Shown: positions 17,200 through 26,439 of the stretch, in pieces
How the letters are laid out: each line of letters opens with the position of its first letter
How positions within the stretch are numbered: position 1 is the stretch's first letter
Source of the DNA: Methanothrix soehngenii GP6
GTDB taxonomy: Archaea > Halobacteriota > Methanosarcinia > Methanotrichales > Methanotrichaceae
Direction of reading: 5' to 3'
NCBI RefSeq assembly: GCF_000204415.1
Contig: NC_015416.1
Location: 1,054,001 to 1,118,000, forward strand
DNA: 64,000 nucleotides
Translations under genes and position numbers: made by a program
The notes under the pieces: generated by a model
Told to the model about the DNA's origin: nothing
Database searches by the model: none
Seen by the model: only the letters and a program-made list of their open reading frames with translations

Positions 17200-18933
17200 T
17201 CAGGATTCCTCCAAAAACAAAGGCACAAACCGAAACACCCTCACATCCACCAGCCCCCTGTCCGTCAGCTTCAGCTCTGGGATCACTGGCAGTGACAGAA
17301 ACGATAGCGTCATGAACGGGTCCTCCAGCGTGCATCCCAGCTTGTGAGCGGCATCAATGCACTCCGCTATGCCCTCTGCCACCTCTTGCATATGACTCTC
17401 CGAGAGCAGGCCTGCCACGGGCAGAGGCAGGCTGGCCAGGACCTCACCATCCTCCACCGCCACCAGCCCGCCATCCATCTCCGTGACTGCTGAGACTGCA
17501 GCCAGCATCTCCTCGTCCCCGGTTCCGACCACAACGATGTTATGGGAGTCATGGGCGACGGATGTGGCCAGAGCGCCCCTCACCAGACGGAAGCCCTGCA
17601 CCAAACCAAGCCCCACATTGCCAGTGGCCCTGTGCCTTTCGACCACCGCCAGCTTGAGGATATCCTGGTCGGTGTCCGATACCACTTTTCCCTCCCGGAT
17701 CAGGGGAAAGAGGGGCAGAGATCTGGTGATGATCTGGCCGGGGACGATGCCAATTGTTCGGGCTGGCCCCTTCTGTGCCACAATCTCAAACGACCGGCGG
17801 CTGAGAGCAGCGAGATGGATCGATTTATGCATTGCCTTGACCGGTCTATTCATAGGGGCGAGGAAATCTCCATCCCTGGCCACCAGCCTGCCGTCCTTGA
17901 AGACATGAGTAACCCGCGGCTCATCCAGACCGTCCAAGACGGCGATGTCTGCCCGATAGCCGGGTGCTATTGCCCCCAGGTCGGCCAGGCCGAAGTAGCG
18001 GGCAGCATTGAGAGAGGAGATCTGCAGGGCAACTATGGGGTCCAGACCCTCATTTATCGCCTTTCTCAGCATGAAGTCGATATGCCCTTCCCGGAGGATA
18101 TCTGCCGGGTGGCGGTCGTCTGAGACGAATAAAAACTGGCGAGAGTTTTTCAGCGTGACCAGCGGCAGAAGATCGGAGAGATTCCGGGCAGCACTTCCCT
18201 CCCGCAGCATGATGAACATCCCGGAAAACAGCTTCTCTTCTGCCTCGGCCAGGGTGGTGCACTCGTGATCGGAGCGGATTCCGGCGCAGATATAGGCAGA
18301 CAGGTCCGGGCCGGAAAGGCCAGGGGCATGGCCGTCCTTGAGCCGCCCCCCTGCCAGCTGGATCTTTTTCATGATCTGCGGGTCCCGGAAGATTACGCCA
18401 GGACAGTTCATTACCTCGGCCAGGCCTATGACCCCCTCCTCCTCAAAGAGACCGACCAGGGCATCCGGGCCCAGGGCTGCCCCTGCAGTCTCCATGTCGG
18501 TGGCTGGGACACAGGAGGGGAGCATGACGAAGACGTTCAGAGGGACATTTCTTGATGACTGCAGGATATAGCGAACCCCCTCCTCACCCCAGACGTTGGC
18601 GATCTCATGCGGGTCGGCGATAACTGTGGTGGTGCCTTGTGGAACCACTGCTCGCGCGTACTCTGGAACTGTGACCATGCTGCTTTCGATATGTACATGG
18701 CCGTCGATGAACCCTGGAGCCAGGATCTGGTCCTCCAGGGAGATGATCTGGCTAGCGCTGCTGCATTCAAAGCCCACGATCCTGCCCTTGTGTACGGCAA
18801 CGTCTGATCTGCGAACCTCGCCCGATATGAGATTGGCTACGGATCCCCCAAGAAGGAGAAGATCCACCTCGATCTCACACCTGGCGGCAGCTATCAACTC
18901 CTCATATTCTTCCATCTGGCCCATGATAATCAA
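17200..18933 (-). CDS. ade: adenine deaminase
   Basis: 577 aa, full length. The amidohydrolase metal site is GFIDGHVHIESSM (about 74-86), with DPHEIANVWG, and SDDRHPADIL downstream. The C-terminal domain with VAHDSHNIVVVGTGDEEM (about 467-484) is characteristic of Ade. It deaminates adenine to hypoxanthine in purine salvage. The likely start is the first ATG or ATG at 18924/18915; no strong Shine-Dalgarno is visible. It is a single gene, divergent from cdc48. Confidence 0.93.
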   Translation of the reverse strand: MIIMGQMEEYEELIAAARCEIEVDLLLLGGSVANLISGEVRRSDVAVHKGRIVGFECSSASQIISLEDQILAPGFIDGHVHIESSMVTVPEYARAVVPQGTTTVIADPHEIANVWGEEGVRYILQSSRNVPLNVFVMLPSCVPATDMETAGAALGPDALVGLFEEEGVIGLAEVMNCPGVIFRDPQIMKKIQLAGGRLKDGHAPGLSGPDLSAYICAGIRSDHECTTLAEAEEKLFSGMFIMLREGSAARNLSDLLPLVTLKNSRQFLFVSDDRHPADILREGHIDFMLRKAINEGLDPIVALQISSLNAARYFGLADLGAIAPGYRADIAVLDGLDEPRVTHVFKDGRLVARDGDFLAPMNRPVKAMHKSIHLAALSRRSFEIVAQKGPARTIGIVPGQIITRSLPLFPLIREGKVVSDTDQDILKLAVVERHRATGNVGLGLVQGFRLVRGALATSVAHDSHNIVVVGTGDEEMLAAVSAVTEMDGGLVAVEDGEVLASLPLPVAGLLSESHMQEVAEGIAECIDAAHKLGCTLEDPFMTLSFLSLPVIPELKLTDRGLVDVRVFRFVPLFLEES

Positions 18934-19045
18934 TTACAGTCGGTCCTATTTAAATGCGATATTTGAATGACCCGGATCACCTCTTGTCCAGCGAGATGAA
19001 GGGAGCTTCCCCTTGTTTGAATAAAAAAATCCTCATCGACACCAG

Positions 19046-19057
19046 ATAAATTTAAAT
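19046..19057 (+). promoter_or_regulatory. TATA box of cdc48
   Basis: ATAAATTTAAAT, centred about 30 bases before the GTG at 19082. With the usual spacing to the transcription start of about 25 bases the mRNA would begin only a few bases before the start codon, so the transcript is probably leaderless or nearly so, in line with the absence of a Shine-Dalgarno. Confidence 0.5.
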
Positions 19058-19081
19058 CGAGAAGCATAGATAAACTAAACT

Positions 19082-21295
19082 GTGCGTGAATTCAAGGATA
19101 TAATTCTGAAAGTGGCCAAAGCCTATCCCAACGACTCCGCCCGGGGCATCGCCCGCCTGGACCCCAATGCCCTTCTAACCCTGAGGCTCAGTCCGGGTGA
19201 CATCATCGAGATTGAGGGGAAGAGGCTTACCGCAGCCAAGGTCTGGCGCGCCGACCGGCAGGATTGGTCTCAGGATTATATAAGAATAGACGGCTTCATC
19301 CGCCAGAACGCCGGCGTTGGCATCGGGGACAAGGTGAAGATCCGCAAGGCCAAGTTCGCCGAGGCGCAGAGGATCGTCCTCGCTCCTCCTTCCGGATCGC
19401 ATATGCACTATGGGGATGAGGCAGCTGATATGATCCGCCGCCAGACGCTCAAGCGGCCGGTGGTGGCGGGAGATATACTTCCCATCATGAGCTCCGGCAC
19501 CCATCCCTTTGTAGGCCGGATGGAACCCGTGCCTTTAGTGGTAACTGAGACCCATCCCGATAATGTGGTGGTGGTCTGCGAGAGGACGGAGATCGTTCTC
19601 CTGGAGAAGCCGGCCAAGAGCGTCCGATCGGTCAAAGCCACGGGAATCACCTATGAGAATGTGGGCGGCCTGGGTTCAGAGGTGCAACGGGTAAGAGAGA
19701 TGATCGAGCTGCCCATGAAGCATCCTGAGATCTTCCAGAAGCTTGGCATTGAGCCTCCCAAAGGTGTTCTGCTCTATGGCCCGCCGGGCACGGGAAAGAC
19801 CCTCATCGCCAAAGCAGTGGCCAATGAGAGTGGAGCTAACTTCATCTCCATTGCCGGGCCGGAGATCATGTCCAAATACTATGGAGAGAGCGAGCAGAGG
19901 CTGAGGGAGATCTTCGAGGAGGCGCAAAAGTCCGCTCCATCCATCATATTCATAGACGAGATCGACTCCATTGCCCCTAAGCGGGGTGAGGTTACAGGGG
20001 AGGTGGAGAGAAGAGTGGTGGCCCAGCTCCTGGCCATGATGGATGGCCTGAAAGAGAGAGGCCAGGTGGTTGTGATCGGAGCCACCAACCGGGAAGAGGC
20101 CATTGATCCCGCTCTGCGCCGGCCGGGCCGGTTCGACAGGGAGATCGAGGTCGGAGTTCCGGACAGGGAGGGCAGAATCGAGATCCTGCAGATACATATG
20201 CACAGCATGCCCGTGGCGGATGATGTGAACCTGGAGGGATTAGCGGACCGGATGCATGGTTTCGTCGGGGCAGATGTGAACGCCCTGTGCAAAGAGGCGG
20301 CCATGAAAGCCCTGCGCCGCTATCTGCCCGATCTCACCTCAGAGGATGAGATACCCCAGGAGATCATCGATCAGATGCAGGTCATGGGTGCGGACTTCGA
20401 GGAGGCTCTCAAGGAGATCGAGCCCTCGGCCATGAGAGAGGTTCTGGTGGAGGTGCCCCGGGTCAACTGGAACGACATGGGAGGATTGGGAGCACTAAAG
20501 CAGGAATTGATCGAGTCCATAGAGTGGCCCATCAAGCAGCCGGAGAAGTTCCAGAAGATGGGCATAAGGCCCCCAAAGGGAATTCTGCTCTACGGCCCGC
20601 CGGGCACGGGAAAGACCATGATCGCTCAGGCGGTGGCCAATGAGACCAACGCCAACTTCATAAGCATCCGGGGGCCGCAGATGCTCTCCAAATGGGTGGG
20701 CGAGTCGGAGAAGGCGATCAGAGAGATATTCCGCAAGGCAAGGCAAGTCTCGCCGGCAATCATATTCTTCGATGAGCTGGACTCCATTGCCCCTATGAGG
20801 GGAATGGACGAGGGGGGCAGAGTGATGGAGAGGGTGGTAAACCAGCTTCTAGCAGAGCTTGACGGCCTGGAAGCCTTGAAGGATGTGGTGGTGATCGCCG
20901 CCACCAACCGGCCGGATATACTCGATCCAGCGCTGCTTAGATCGGGAAGGTTCGACCGAATGCTCCTGGTGGGGCCGCCTGACCGGCAGGGGAGGCATGA
21001 GATCCTCAAGATCCACGCCTCCAGGACGCCCAAAGGAGAGGATGTGAGCCTGGAGGAGCTGGCGGAATTGACCGATGGCTATGTGGGCTCAGATCTGGAC
21101 AACCTCTGCCGGGAGGCGGCCATGCTTGCTCTGCGGGAAGGGCTGGACCGGGTGGAGATGAGACACTACCGGGAGGCTTTGAAGAAGGTGAGGCCGAGCG
21201 TGGAGGAGCATATGCTCAGTTACTATGAGCGCATCGGCGAGAGGTTTAAGGGCGGAATCAAGGTTGAGCCGGCTTCGCTCGCTGGCTACCGGTAG
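19082..21295 (+). CDS. cdc48: Cdc48/VAT-type AAA+ unfoldase
   Basis: 737 aa with a GTG start. The N-domain (about 1-185, double-psi barrel plus alpha/beta) is followed by two AAA+ modules. D1 has Walker A GPPGTGKT near 233 and Walker [11 protein letters not shown]2 has Walker A near 506 and Walker [10 protein letters not shown], with arginine-finger regions RRPGRFD and RSGRFD. It unfolds protein substrates in ATP-driven hexamers, probably feeding the proteasome. The C-terminus ends LAGYR, a loose match to the HbYX proteasome-docking tail. It stands alone, and the PRC-barrel gene follows. Confidence 0.96.
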   Translation: MREFKDIILKVAKAYPNDSARGIARLDPNALLTLRLSPGDIIEIEGKRLTAAKVWRADRQDWSQDYIRIDGFIRQNAGVGIGDKVKIRKAKFAEAQRIVLAPPSGSHMHYGDEAADMIRRQTLKRPVVAGDILPIMSSGTHPFVGRMEPVPLVVTETHPDNVVVVCERTEIVLLEKPAKSVRSVKATGITYENVGGLGSEVQRVREMIELPMKHPEIFQKLGIEPPKGVLLYGPPGTGKTLIAKAVANESGANFISIAGPEIMSKYYGESEQRLREIFEEAQKSAPSIIFIDEIDSIAPKRGEVTGEVERRVVAQLLAMMDGLKERGQVVVIGATNREEAIDPALRRPGRFDREIEVGVPDREGRIEILQIHMHSMPVADDVNLEGLADRMHGFVGADVNALCKEAAMKALRRYLPDLTSEDEIPQEIIDQMQVMGADFEEALKEIEPSAMREVLVEVPRVNWNDMGGLGALKQELIESIEWPIKQPEKFQKMGIRPPKGILLYGPPGTGKTMIAQAVANETNANFISIRGPQMLSKWVGESEKAIREIFRKARQVSPAIIFFDELDSIAPMRGMDEGGRVMERVVNQLLAELDGLEALKDVVVIAATNRPDILDPALLRSGRFDRMLLVGPPDRQGRHEILKIHASRTPKGEDVSLEELAELTDGYVGSDLDNLCREAAMLALREGLDRVEMRHYREALKKVRPSVEEHMLSYYERIGERFKGGIKVEPASLAGYR

Positions 21296-21390
21296 CCTGG
21301 CGGAATAGAATGATGGCTTGAATCTGTGCATGATGCTTGAATTGATGCTCAAGTCTTGACAATTAAATTGGAGAGGAGGGTTTTAGGGGC

Positions 21391-21645
21391 ATGGGAAAGG
21401 TGTTCGCGGGAAGCATTGGAGATAAAGAGATCGTAAACATCGATGGCACAGTCCTGGGAGATCTGGAGAACATTATCTACGAGGTCATGACCGGCAAGCT
21501 GGTGGACCTGGTGGTAAAGCCAAACTCGGGCCTTGATCGCAGCAAGTACCGAGAGGACGGCAAGTTTGTGCTGATACCATTCAGCTCAGTGGTGGCGGTC
21601 AAAGACTACATCGTAGTGGATGAGAGCCGGGCTATGAAAAAGTAG
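21391..21645 (+). CDS. PRC-barrel domain protein
   Basis: 84 aa, one PRC-barrel: IVNIDGTVLGDLENIIYEV (about 14-32) then LVDLVVKPN and FVLIPFSSVVAVKDYIVV. Small archaeal PRC-barrel proteins are suspected to work in RNA processing or cell division, but the role is not established. The GGAGAGGAGG stretch at 21370-21379 serves as the ribosome site. Confidence 0.85.
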   Translation: MGKVFAGSIGDKEIVNIDGTVLGDLENIIYEVMTGKLVDLVVKPNSGLDRSKYREDGKFVLIPFSSVVAVKDYIVVDESRAMKK

Positions 21646-21656
21646 GAGGCTGGGGC

Positions 21657-21791
21657 TCAATTCCTTTTCTTTGCCTTAAAACGTATCTTTGCACATATTC
21701 CCTGACTCATAGCGCTCATCTGGACACAGCCAGAGTTCTTCAGCACCACTCTCTGCTCTCCGGAAAGCTTATTTCTTCTTAGGTCCTCCAT
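21657..21791 (-). CDS. 44-aa basic small protein candidate
   Basis: ATG (complement of 21789-21791) to TGA. It starts [20 protein letters not shown] and ends IRFKAKKRN, rich in Lys/Arg with two cysteines. It is convergent with the PRC-barrel gene (11 bases) and divergent from the cyclophilin gene (6 bases), filling the gap exactly. No Shine-Dalgarno is seen, so a leaderless mRNA would be needed. The composition looks protein-like rather than random, but no family is recognised. Confidence 0.4.
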   Translation of the reverse strand: MEDLRRNKLSGEQRVVLKNSGCVQMSAMSQGICAKIRFKAKKRN

Positions 21792-21797
21792 TTTTCG

Positions 21798-22337
21798 ATG
21801 ATGCGACTTAGATCTTATTTGGCCATCGGCATCCTTGTGCTCGCCGTGGTCCAGGCAGGCTGCCTTGGCGAAGAGGATGAAGGTGCAAAGGTCCTTTTGG
21901 AGACCAGCATGGGCAACATCACAATTCAGCTCTATAGCGACATGCCCATCACCACAGGTAACTTCTTGAGTCTGGTCGAGAAGGGCTTTTACGATGGGGT
22001 GATCTTCCACCGAATCATAGACGGCTTCATGATTCAGGGCGGAGATCCCGAGGGAACGGGCATGGGTGGACCGGGCTACACCATCGAAGACGAGTTCACT
22101 GATAATAATCGAAACGATCGGGGGACCATTGCCATGGCCAATGCCGGGCCCAACACCGGGGGCAGCCAGTTCTTCATCAACCTGGTGGACAACAATTTCT
22201 TGGACGACAAGCATCCCGCCTTCGGCAAGGTGATCGAGGGAATGGATGTGGTGGACAAGATCAGTAAGGTCGAGACGGACAGCAACGACCGGCCCCTGGA
22301 GGAAGTTGTGATCGTTCGGGCCGGTGCGATTGTCTAA
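21798..22337 (+). CDS. secreted lipoprotein peptidyl-prolyl isomerase (cyclophilin type)
   Basis: 179 aa. A signal peptide ([15 protein letters not shown], lipobox Cys about 24) anchors it outside the membrane. The cyclophilin domain has [33 protein letters not shown] (catalytic Arg region), GSQFFINL and [17 protein letters not shown]. It catalyses proline isomerisation, here for exported proteins. The following gene is a closely similar copy without the signal peptide, so the pair arose by tandem duplication. Confidence 0.92.
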   Translation: MMRLRSYLAIGILVLAVVQAGCLGEEDEGAKVLLETSMGNITIQLYSDMPITTGNFLSLVEKGFYDGVIFHRIIDGFMIQGGDPEGTGMGGPGYTIEDEFTDNNRNDRGTIAMANAGPNTGGSQFFINLVDNNFLDDKHPAFGKVIEGMDVVDKISKVETDSNDRPLEEVVIVRAGAIV

Positions 22338-22356
22338 ATTTGGGGATGATTTGATT

Positions 22357-22836
22357 ATGGCAACAGAGAGTACAGAGGCAGGAGATCGGATTCTGCTCGC
22401 TACCAGCATGGGCGATATCACAATTCAGCTCTACAGCGATATGCCCATCACCGCAGGCAACTTCAAGAAGCTGGTCGAGAAGGGCTTTTATGATGGGGTG
22501 ATCTTTCACCGGATCATTGACGGCTTCATGATTCAGGGCGGGGATCCCACCGGAACAGGCCGGGGAGGGCCGGGCTATGCCATCAAGGACGAGTTCACCC
22601 CAAATAGCAAAAACGCCCGGGGGACCATAAGCATGGCCAATGCCGGGCCCAACACCGGGGGTAGCCAGTTCTTCATCAACCTGGTGGACAACAATTTCCT
22701 GGATGGCAAGCATCCCGCCTTCGGCAAGGTGATCGAGGGGATGGATGTGGTGGACAAGATCGGTAAGGTCCAGACCGGTGCCATGGACCGGCCGGCAAAA
22801 GAGGTCAAGATCATGAGCGCAAAAGTGATCGCTTGA
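22357..22836 (+). CDS. cytoplasmic peptidyl-prolyl isomerase (cyclophilin type)
   Basis: 159 aa from ATG 22357; an upstream in-frame start at 22324 would overlap the previous gene and adds nothing family-like. The cyclophilin core ([49 protein letters not shown]) is nearly identical to the preceding lipoprotein, including long stretches of DNA, but the N-terminus (MATESTEAGDR) is soluble. It is probably the intracellular counterpart, co-transcribed with a 19-base gap. Confidence 0.93.
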   Translation: MATESTEAGDRILLATSMGDITIQLYSDMPITAGNFKKLVEKGFYDGVIFHRIIDGFMIQGGDPTGTGRGGPGYAIKDEFTPNSKNARGTISMANAGPNTGGSQFFINLVDNNFLDGKHPAFGKVIEGMDVVDKIGKVQTGAMDRPAKEVKIMSAKVIA

Positions 22837-22909
22837 TCTTTATTTTTTCGATATATTGCATCAAAAGCCTTTTATCGCTCTGTCGACTATTATAAAGTGG
22901 AGAGTTGGA

Positions 22910-23338
22910 ATGAAAATAGCTACATCAATGATCGCATTGCTAATGCTATCGCTAATGGTAATCGCATTGGCCGGGAGCTGCTATGCACAAGGCTCAAGCT
23001 CTGCACCATATGTGGGTGGCGATTTTGGCAGGGCGTGGCTGGGCAACATTGGCCAATTAAGTGCTCAACCTGCGAAGAGCACATATAGCGACCTGTGGAA
23101 TTGGGGCGGCGGCCCGAAAGGAAGCATGGCGGTCAATGGCTACCTGATACCGGATCTGCGCTATATCTGGAAGTCAGAAAACGGCACAGGCTATTGGGCG
23201 GGATGGAAATATCCATACGCAAGCGGATGGTATCCTGGATACAATTATCCTTACTTGTTTGGCAGCATCTACCCCAGCAGCTACTACTATCCCCCAGACT
23301 ACCTCTCCAGTGGATATTTGGCTCGCAGACTATATTGA
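22910..23338 (+). CDS. secreted Tyr/Gly/Trp-rich protein
   Basis: 142 aa from ATG 22910. A clear signal peptide (MIALLMLSLMVIALAGSCYAQ) ends near residue 26. The mature chain is rich in Tyr, Trp, Gly, Pro and Ser, especially at the end (YNYPYLFGSIYPSSYYYPPD), as in some surface or sheath-associated proteins. No domain is recognised. An upstream TTG-type start at 22856 is unlikely. The GGAGAGTTGGA before the ATG can serve as ribosome site. It is followed after 13 bases by the IS-split gene, so the two were probably one operon. Confidence 0.65.
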   Translation: MKIATSMIALLMLSLMVIALAGSCYAQGSSSAPYVGGDFGRAWLGNIGQLSAQPAKSTYSDLWNWGGGPKGSMAVNGYLIPDLRYIWKSENGTGYWAGWKYPYASGWYPGYNYPYLFGSIYPSSYYYPPDYLSSGYLARRLY

Positions 23339-23542
23339 GAGGAGAATTATCATGGTCAAGTCCAATCTATTGGCAGAATTTGCGGTATCGAAAGACCGGC
23401 TGATTCAAGCCCTGGCATGCGTGTCCAACCTGGCAGATAGGGCAGTTGTGCAGGCCATTGTTCATCCCAAGGATACCATACTGGGATTTGCCTTCAGCAA
23501 CACTCTCGTGAATGGTGAGTCCGGGGAACAGATTTATGCTTA

Positions 23543-24688
23543 TTACGTGACCACTCCCGCCCCCTTAAAGGGGCAGGCTTCTACGGTTTTGATTCCGACA
23601 GATTGTAGTCCCAATCTGAGTATATTGATTGCCGCATTCCAATCTCGATCCACCGAAAGCCCGCAATGAGGGCAGTTATGGACGCGATCAGAAAGCGTCT
23701 TTTCAACCAGAATGCCACACCTGGAACACATCTTAGATGTATTTCTTGGATCTACCAGGATCACCACCGAACCGGCACTTGCAGCCTTGTACGAGGTCAG
23801 AGTCACAAGCATATTCCAAGCCACGTCTGAGATGGATTTTGCCAGGCAATGGTTTTTGAGCATATTTTGAATACTAAGATCTTCAAAAGCGATCAATCCG
23901 AACCTGTTAACCAGATCCCGGCTAACCTGATGAGCAAATTCATATCTCTTGTTAGCGATCCTCTCATGGACCCGTTCAACGACCTTCGAGGCGGATCTCC
24001 TCTCCAGAGTACCTTTCGGTGCTTTTGAGAGCTTCCTTTGAACTCTGGTGAGTTCCTTTTCCTCTTCTCGGAAGAATCTAGGATTAGCTATCTTCTCGCC
24101 GTTAGAAAAGGTGGCGAAGCTCTCAAGGCCAACATCTACACCGACGAGAGAACCGTCTTTCCAGGGGGGCTTAGGTTGATCTTCCATCTCGACGGTGAAG
24201 CATGCAAACCATTTACCTGTCGCGGCTCTCCTTACGGTTAGTCGCTTGATCTTGCCTTCAATGGGTCTATGTAGCTTGATCTTGATATTACCAATCTTGG
24301 AAAGATAGAGCTTACCAGCATTGAGCTTGAACCCCTTCTGAGGATAGGTAAAAGAATCGTACCAACCTCTTCCCCGAAATCTTGGATATCCAGGATTCTC
24401 TCCGGCTTTGACTCTTCGGAAGAACGCCTTCAAGGCAAGATCCACCCTTTCCTGGGCATTCTGAAGGGTTTGGGAAAAGACACCACTGAGTTCTGGTTTA
24501 ATCTCTTTCCAAGTTGGAAGAAGGTTGTGAGTCTCGTATTTTGAGATGGATTTGCCTTCTTTCTCCCAGGCATTCTTTCGATAGGCTAATGTTTGATTGT
24601 ATGTCCATCGGCATAGATCTAGGGTCTGCTCCATCTTCGTCCTTTGGGACTTTGTTGGATAGATCCTAAACTTGTATGCCTTGAGCAT
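23543..24688 (-). CDS. tnpB: RNA-guided nuclease TnpB (OrfB family)
   Basis: 381 aa, apparently intact. The N-terminal helix-turn-helix (TKSQRTKMEQTLDLCRWTYN) is followed by the RuvC-like core: first Asp in GVDVGLESFATFSNG (about 184-198), Glu in IAFEDLSIQNM (about 271), and last Asp in DRDWNAAINIL (about 346). The zinc-finger insert CSRCG...CPHCG (about 318-338) is complete. TnpB cuts DNA under guidance of an omega RNA from the element's right end. With the boundary placed at 23547, the TAA stop and the last base of the ACG codon lie in host flanking DNA. Confidence 0.92.
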   Translation of the reverse strand: MLKAYKFRIYPTKSQRTKMEQTLDLCRWTYNQTLAYRKNAWEKEGKSISKYETHNLLPTWKEIKPELSGVFSQTLQNAQERVDLALKAFFRRVKAGENPGYPRFRGRGWYDSFTYPQKGFKLNAGKLYLSKIGNIKIKLHRPIEGKIKRLTVRRAATGKWFACFTVEMEDQPKPPWKDGSLVGVDVGLESFATFSNGEKIANPRFFREEEKELTRVQRKLSKAPKGTLERRSASKVVERVHERIANKRYEFAHQVSRDLVNRFGLIAFEDLSIQNMLKNHCLAKSISDVAWNMLVTLTSYKAASAGSVVILVDPRNTSKMCSRCGILVEKTLSDRVHNCPHCGLSVDRDWNAAINILRLGLQSVGIKTVEACPFKGAGVVT

Positions 24689-24793
24689 AGATATCTGTTA
24701 TGCATTTTATTATATTTATAGTTTCTGCATAATAGTGGGGCACGATTCGTCCCCTCCCCTGAAGGAGAGGGGTCTTCTCTGCCCCTACACCCC
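23547..24793 (-). mobile_element. tnpB-only IS200/IS605-type element
   Basis: Boundaries are fixed from the restored host ORF and from the scrap at 3.8 kb that ends at the same GTCAC. The length is about 1,247 bp, with no target duplication and no terminal inverted repeats, as expected for this superfamily. Subterminal hairpins are visible on the minus strand: at the left end CCCCTCTCC-TTCA-GGGGAGGGG (about 24750-24771), and at the right end GCCCC-TTTAA-GGGGGC (about 23560-23575). There is no tnpA, so movement would need a transposase in trans. The right end would also encode the omega RNA that guides TnpB. Confidence 0.85.
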
Positions 24794-25063
24794 GACGTTA
24801 TAACCGAAGAGGATGAGCCGGATGTGATCAAGAGCGAGGCATTCATCATGGGCGATCACAATTCCGCCGTGGGATCCATATTGCAGCATCCGTCTTCCCA
24901 GGATGATGATACCACACTGGATGCGGATGAGACACAATCTGTGCTGTATGGGTGAATCCTCAAATTCAAGAGCAGTCCTGGCCGATCCGTCCAACAGGCT
25001 GGTGTATCTGCCATAATATTATACATCCAGCGCAAGCTGTGCCAGGACCGGCAGGCAATTATG

Positions 25064-25223
25064 GGCTCTTCGCTGAAATATGTGGGTGAGTTAAGGCAGG
25101 GAATATGGTCTTTTGTTCCTCTGCGCCTCTGTGGTTGGGTCAGAGCATCGCGGTTCACCACAGAGGCGAAAAGATACAGGGAATTTCCGATTCAAGTTCA
25201 CCCATTCCAAATAGCGAGGAGCC
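25064..25223 (+). repeat. 160-bp MITE-like repeat, copy 1
   Basis: Bounded by GGCTCTTCGCT and AGCGAGGAGCC, which are inverted repeats with one mismatch. The core has an internal palindrome (CCTCTGTGGT ... ACCACAGAGG) and ends in a strand rich in TTCCGATTCAAGTTCACCCA. A second copy of exactly the same length is at 26440, and a third in the opposite direction at 51.7 kb. No coding capacity is conserved. Confidence 0.8.
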
Positions 25224-25593
25224 CTCAGGCCAGCGGCTTTCATCGGGGTGCATTTGGCCTGCCAGCCGATGGCGTTGAAGGCCCCAGGATAATCGGACGC
25301 GAGCTTGATCTCGCCAGATGGATCTCCTGAGCAATAGGCCACTTGCACGCTAGATGTCGGTTGTGGCTGAGGAGAGCTGCGCATATTTTCTGGCAATTTA
25401 CCTTTTTGTCCAATAATCCATTTTCCTTTTTTGGTTAATTTATCATTTAATAATATGCCAATTTTTTCATTATTTGGGAGGATAATTTTGCTTTGAAGGC
25501 ATTTTTGATCTATATTTTTCACTATTTGACCGCAGCATTTATAGTGCAAGATGTACCAGGGCGAGATGAGGAATAGAACGGAGGTGATGATGC

Positions 25594-25701
25594 ATGGATA
25601 TGATGTCCCAAATATATGCGGTAATTCTCTTTGGAGCAATGGTGGTTTTATTGCCCTGGGGATTGAATAAATGGTCTGACACCCGCGCCGGCGTAAGGTA
25701 A
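25594..25701 (+). CDS. 35-aa single-span membrane protein
   Basis: MDMMSQIYAVILFGAMVVLL plus 15 residues ending SDTRAGVR: one transmembrane helix, then WGLNKWSDTR at the cytoplasmic-type end. A full-strength Shine-Dalgarno GGAGGTGAT lies at 25580-25588, five bases before the ATG, which is much better than most genes in the window, and a TATA-like TTTATAG is near 25540. Too short for most gene finders. Function unknown; small regulatory subunits of transporters look like this. Confidence 0.6.
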   Translation: MDMMSQIYAVILFGAMVVLLPWGLNKWSDTRAGVR

Positions 25702-26439
25702 GGATTTGCATTCCATCCGGTTAAGCCGGCAAGATGATGCTGACCTCCTCAGATCGATATATCGTGTTTATCATCTGGATGGGCAAAGGCACTTTTCAGT
25801 GGAATGGGCGGCACCGGTTCTGCAGGTTTGAATCGACCTGCAACCGGTGCTCTTTCCAGCCAGGCTGAGGAGGGAGCTGCCGGAAAATGATTAGCCTTCT
25901 TCGATCATTCTCCTAGGTCCGCTTGAACGCCCCCTTAGCCATCGCAACTCTTATCTCCAGATCAGGTCCTTCGAGCTCTTCTGCAACGGATTCGAGAAAC
26001 CGCATTAAGTACCAATGTGAAGAATAAACAACATTTTATGCCATATGATCCTAAAAGTAATTATATTTTCACTGATTGATTAGTAAAAATATTTTAATTT
26101 TACAAAAGATGATAATTATAGACCCGGATATATCTCCCAGATACACCTCTCACATGCATTGTGAGACGCTGTACCTATTGCTGCTCCGCCACATGGACTT
26201 ATGCTGCGCTTTTGCATGGCGAGGATTTCGGGTTGATCCGGGCGGAATGAGTTTATCGGCTTCTTCTCGCCGGGGAGTCTTATTGGCAATAACGTCCTTG
26301 TCCTAATAGCGCCAAACTCTGCAGATCCAAATGGTCACGTTAGTATCAGGAATAGTTATTAAGGAACAGGCTTAATAGTGTAGAAAATGCAGGTAGGATA
26401 ATTGAAATCGGATCCAATTCCAACCGGCAGGGAGAAAGC
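25702..26439. other. intergenic region with terminator-like hairpin
   Basis: 738 bases. It holds the hairpin at 25811-25850 and a 30-codon minus-strand ORF at 25913-26005 (MRFLESVAEELEGPDLEI...), which looks protein-like but lacks a ribosome site. The rest, including 26040-26400, shows nothing I can name. Confidence 0.35.
25811..25850 (+). terminator. long GC-rich hairpin followed by a short T-rich run
   Basis: GCACCGGTTCTGCAGGT pairs with ACCTGCAACCGGTGC around a TTGAATCG loop (15 pairs, one two-base bulge), followed by TCTTTCC. It lies 110 bases after the 35-aa membrane protein gene and could end its transcript or stabilise its 3' end. Confidence 0.45.

Larger units (their letters stand above)
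23352..24955 (+). pseudogene. 118-codon gene of unknown function split by an IS element
   Basis: The first 65 codons (23352-23546, starting MVKSNLLAEFAVSKDRLI and ending EQIYAYY) have a GAGGAG ribosome site. The reading frame resumes at 24794 as DVITEEDEPDVIKSEAF and ends LYG-stop at 24953-24955 (53 codons). Joining 23546 to 24794 restores an uninterrupted 118-aa ORF with no lost or duplicated bases. The C-terminal half is acidic. I do not recognise the family. The gene is now interrupted, so it is presumably inactive. Confidence 0.8.

Noticed and set aside
17135-17335. 66-codon minus-strand frame at the end of ade
   Set aside because: Overlaps the C-terminal coding region of adenine deaminase in another frame with no motif of its own.
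25091-25711. 206-codon minus-strand frame taken as one gene
   Set aside because: It crosses MITE copy 1 and the strong small-protein unit on the other strand. Only a short epimerase-like segment looks meaningful, so it is treated as a possible remnant.
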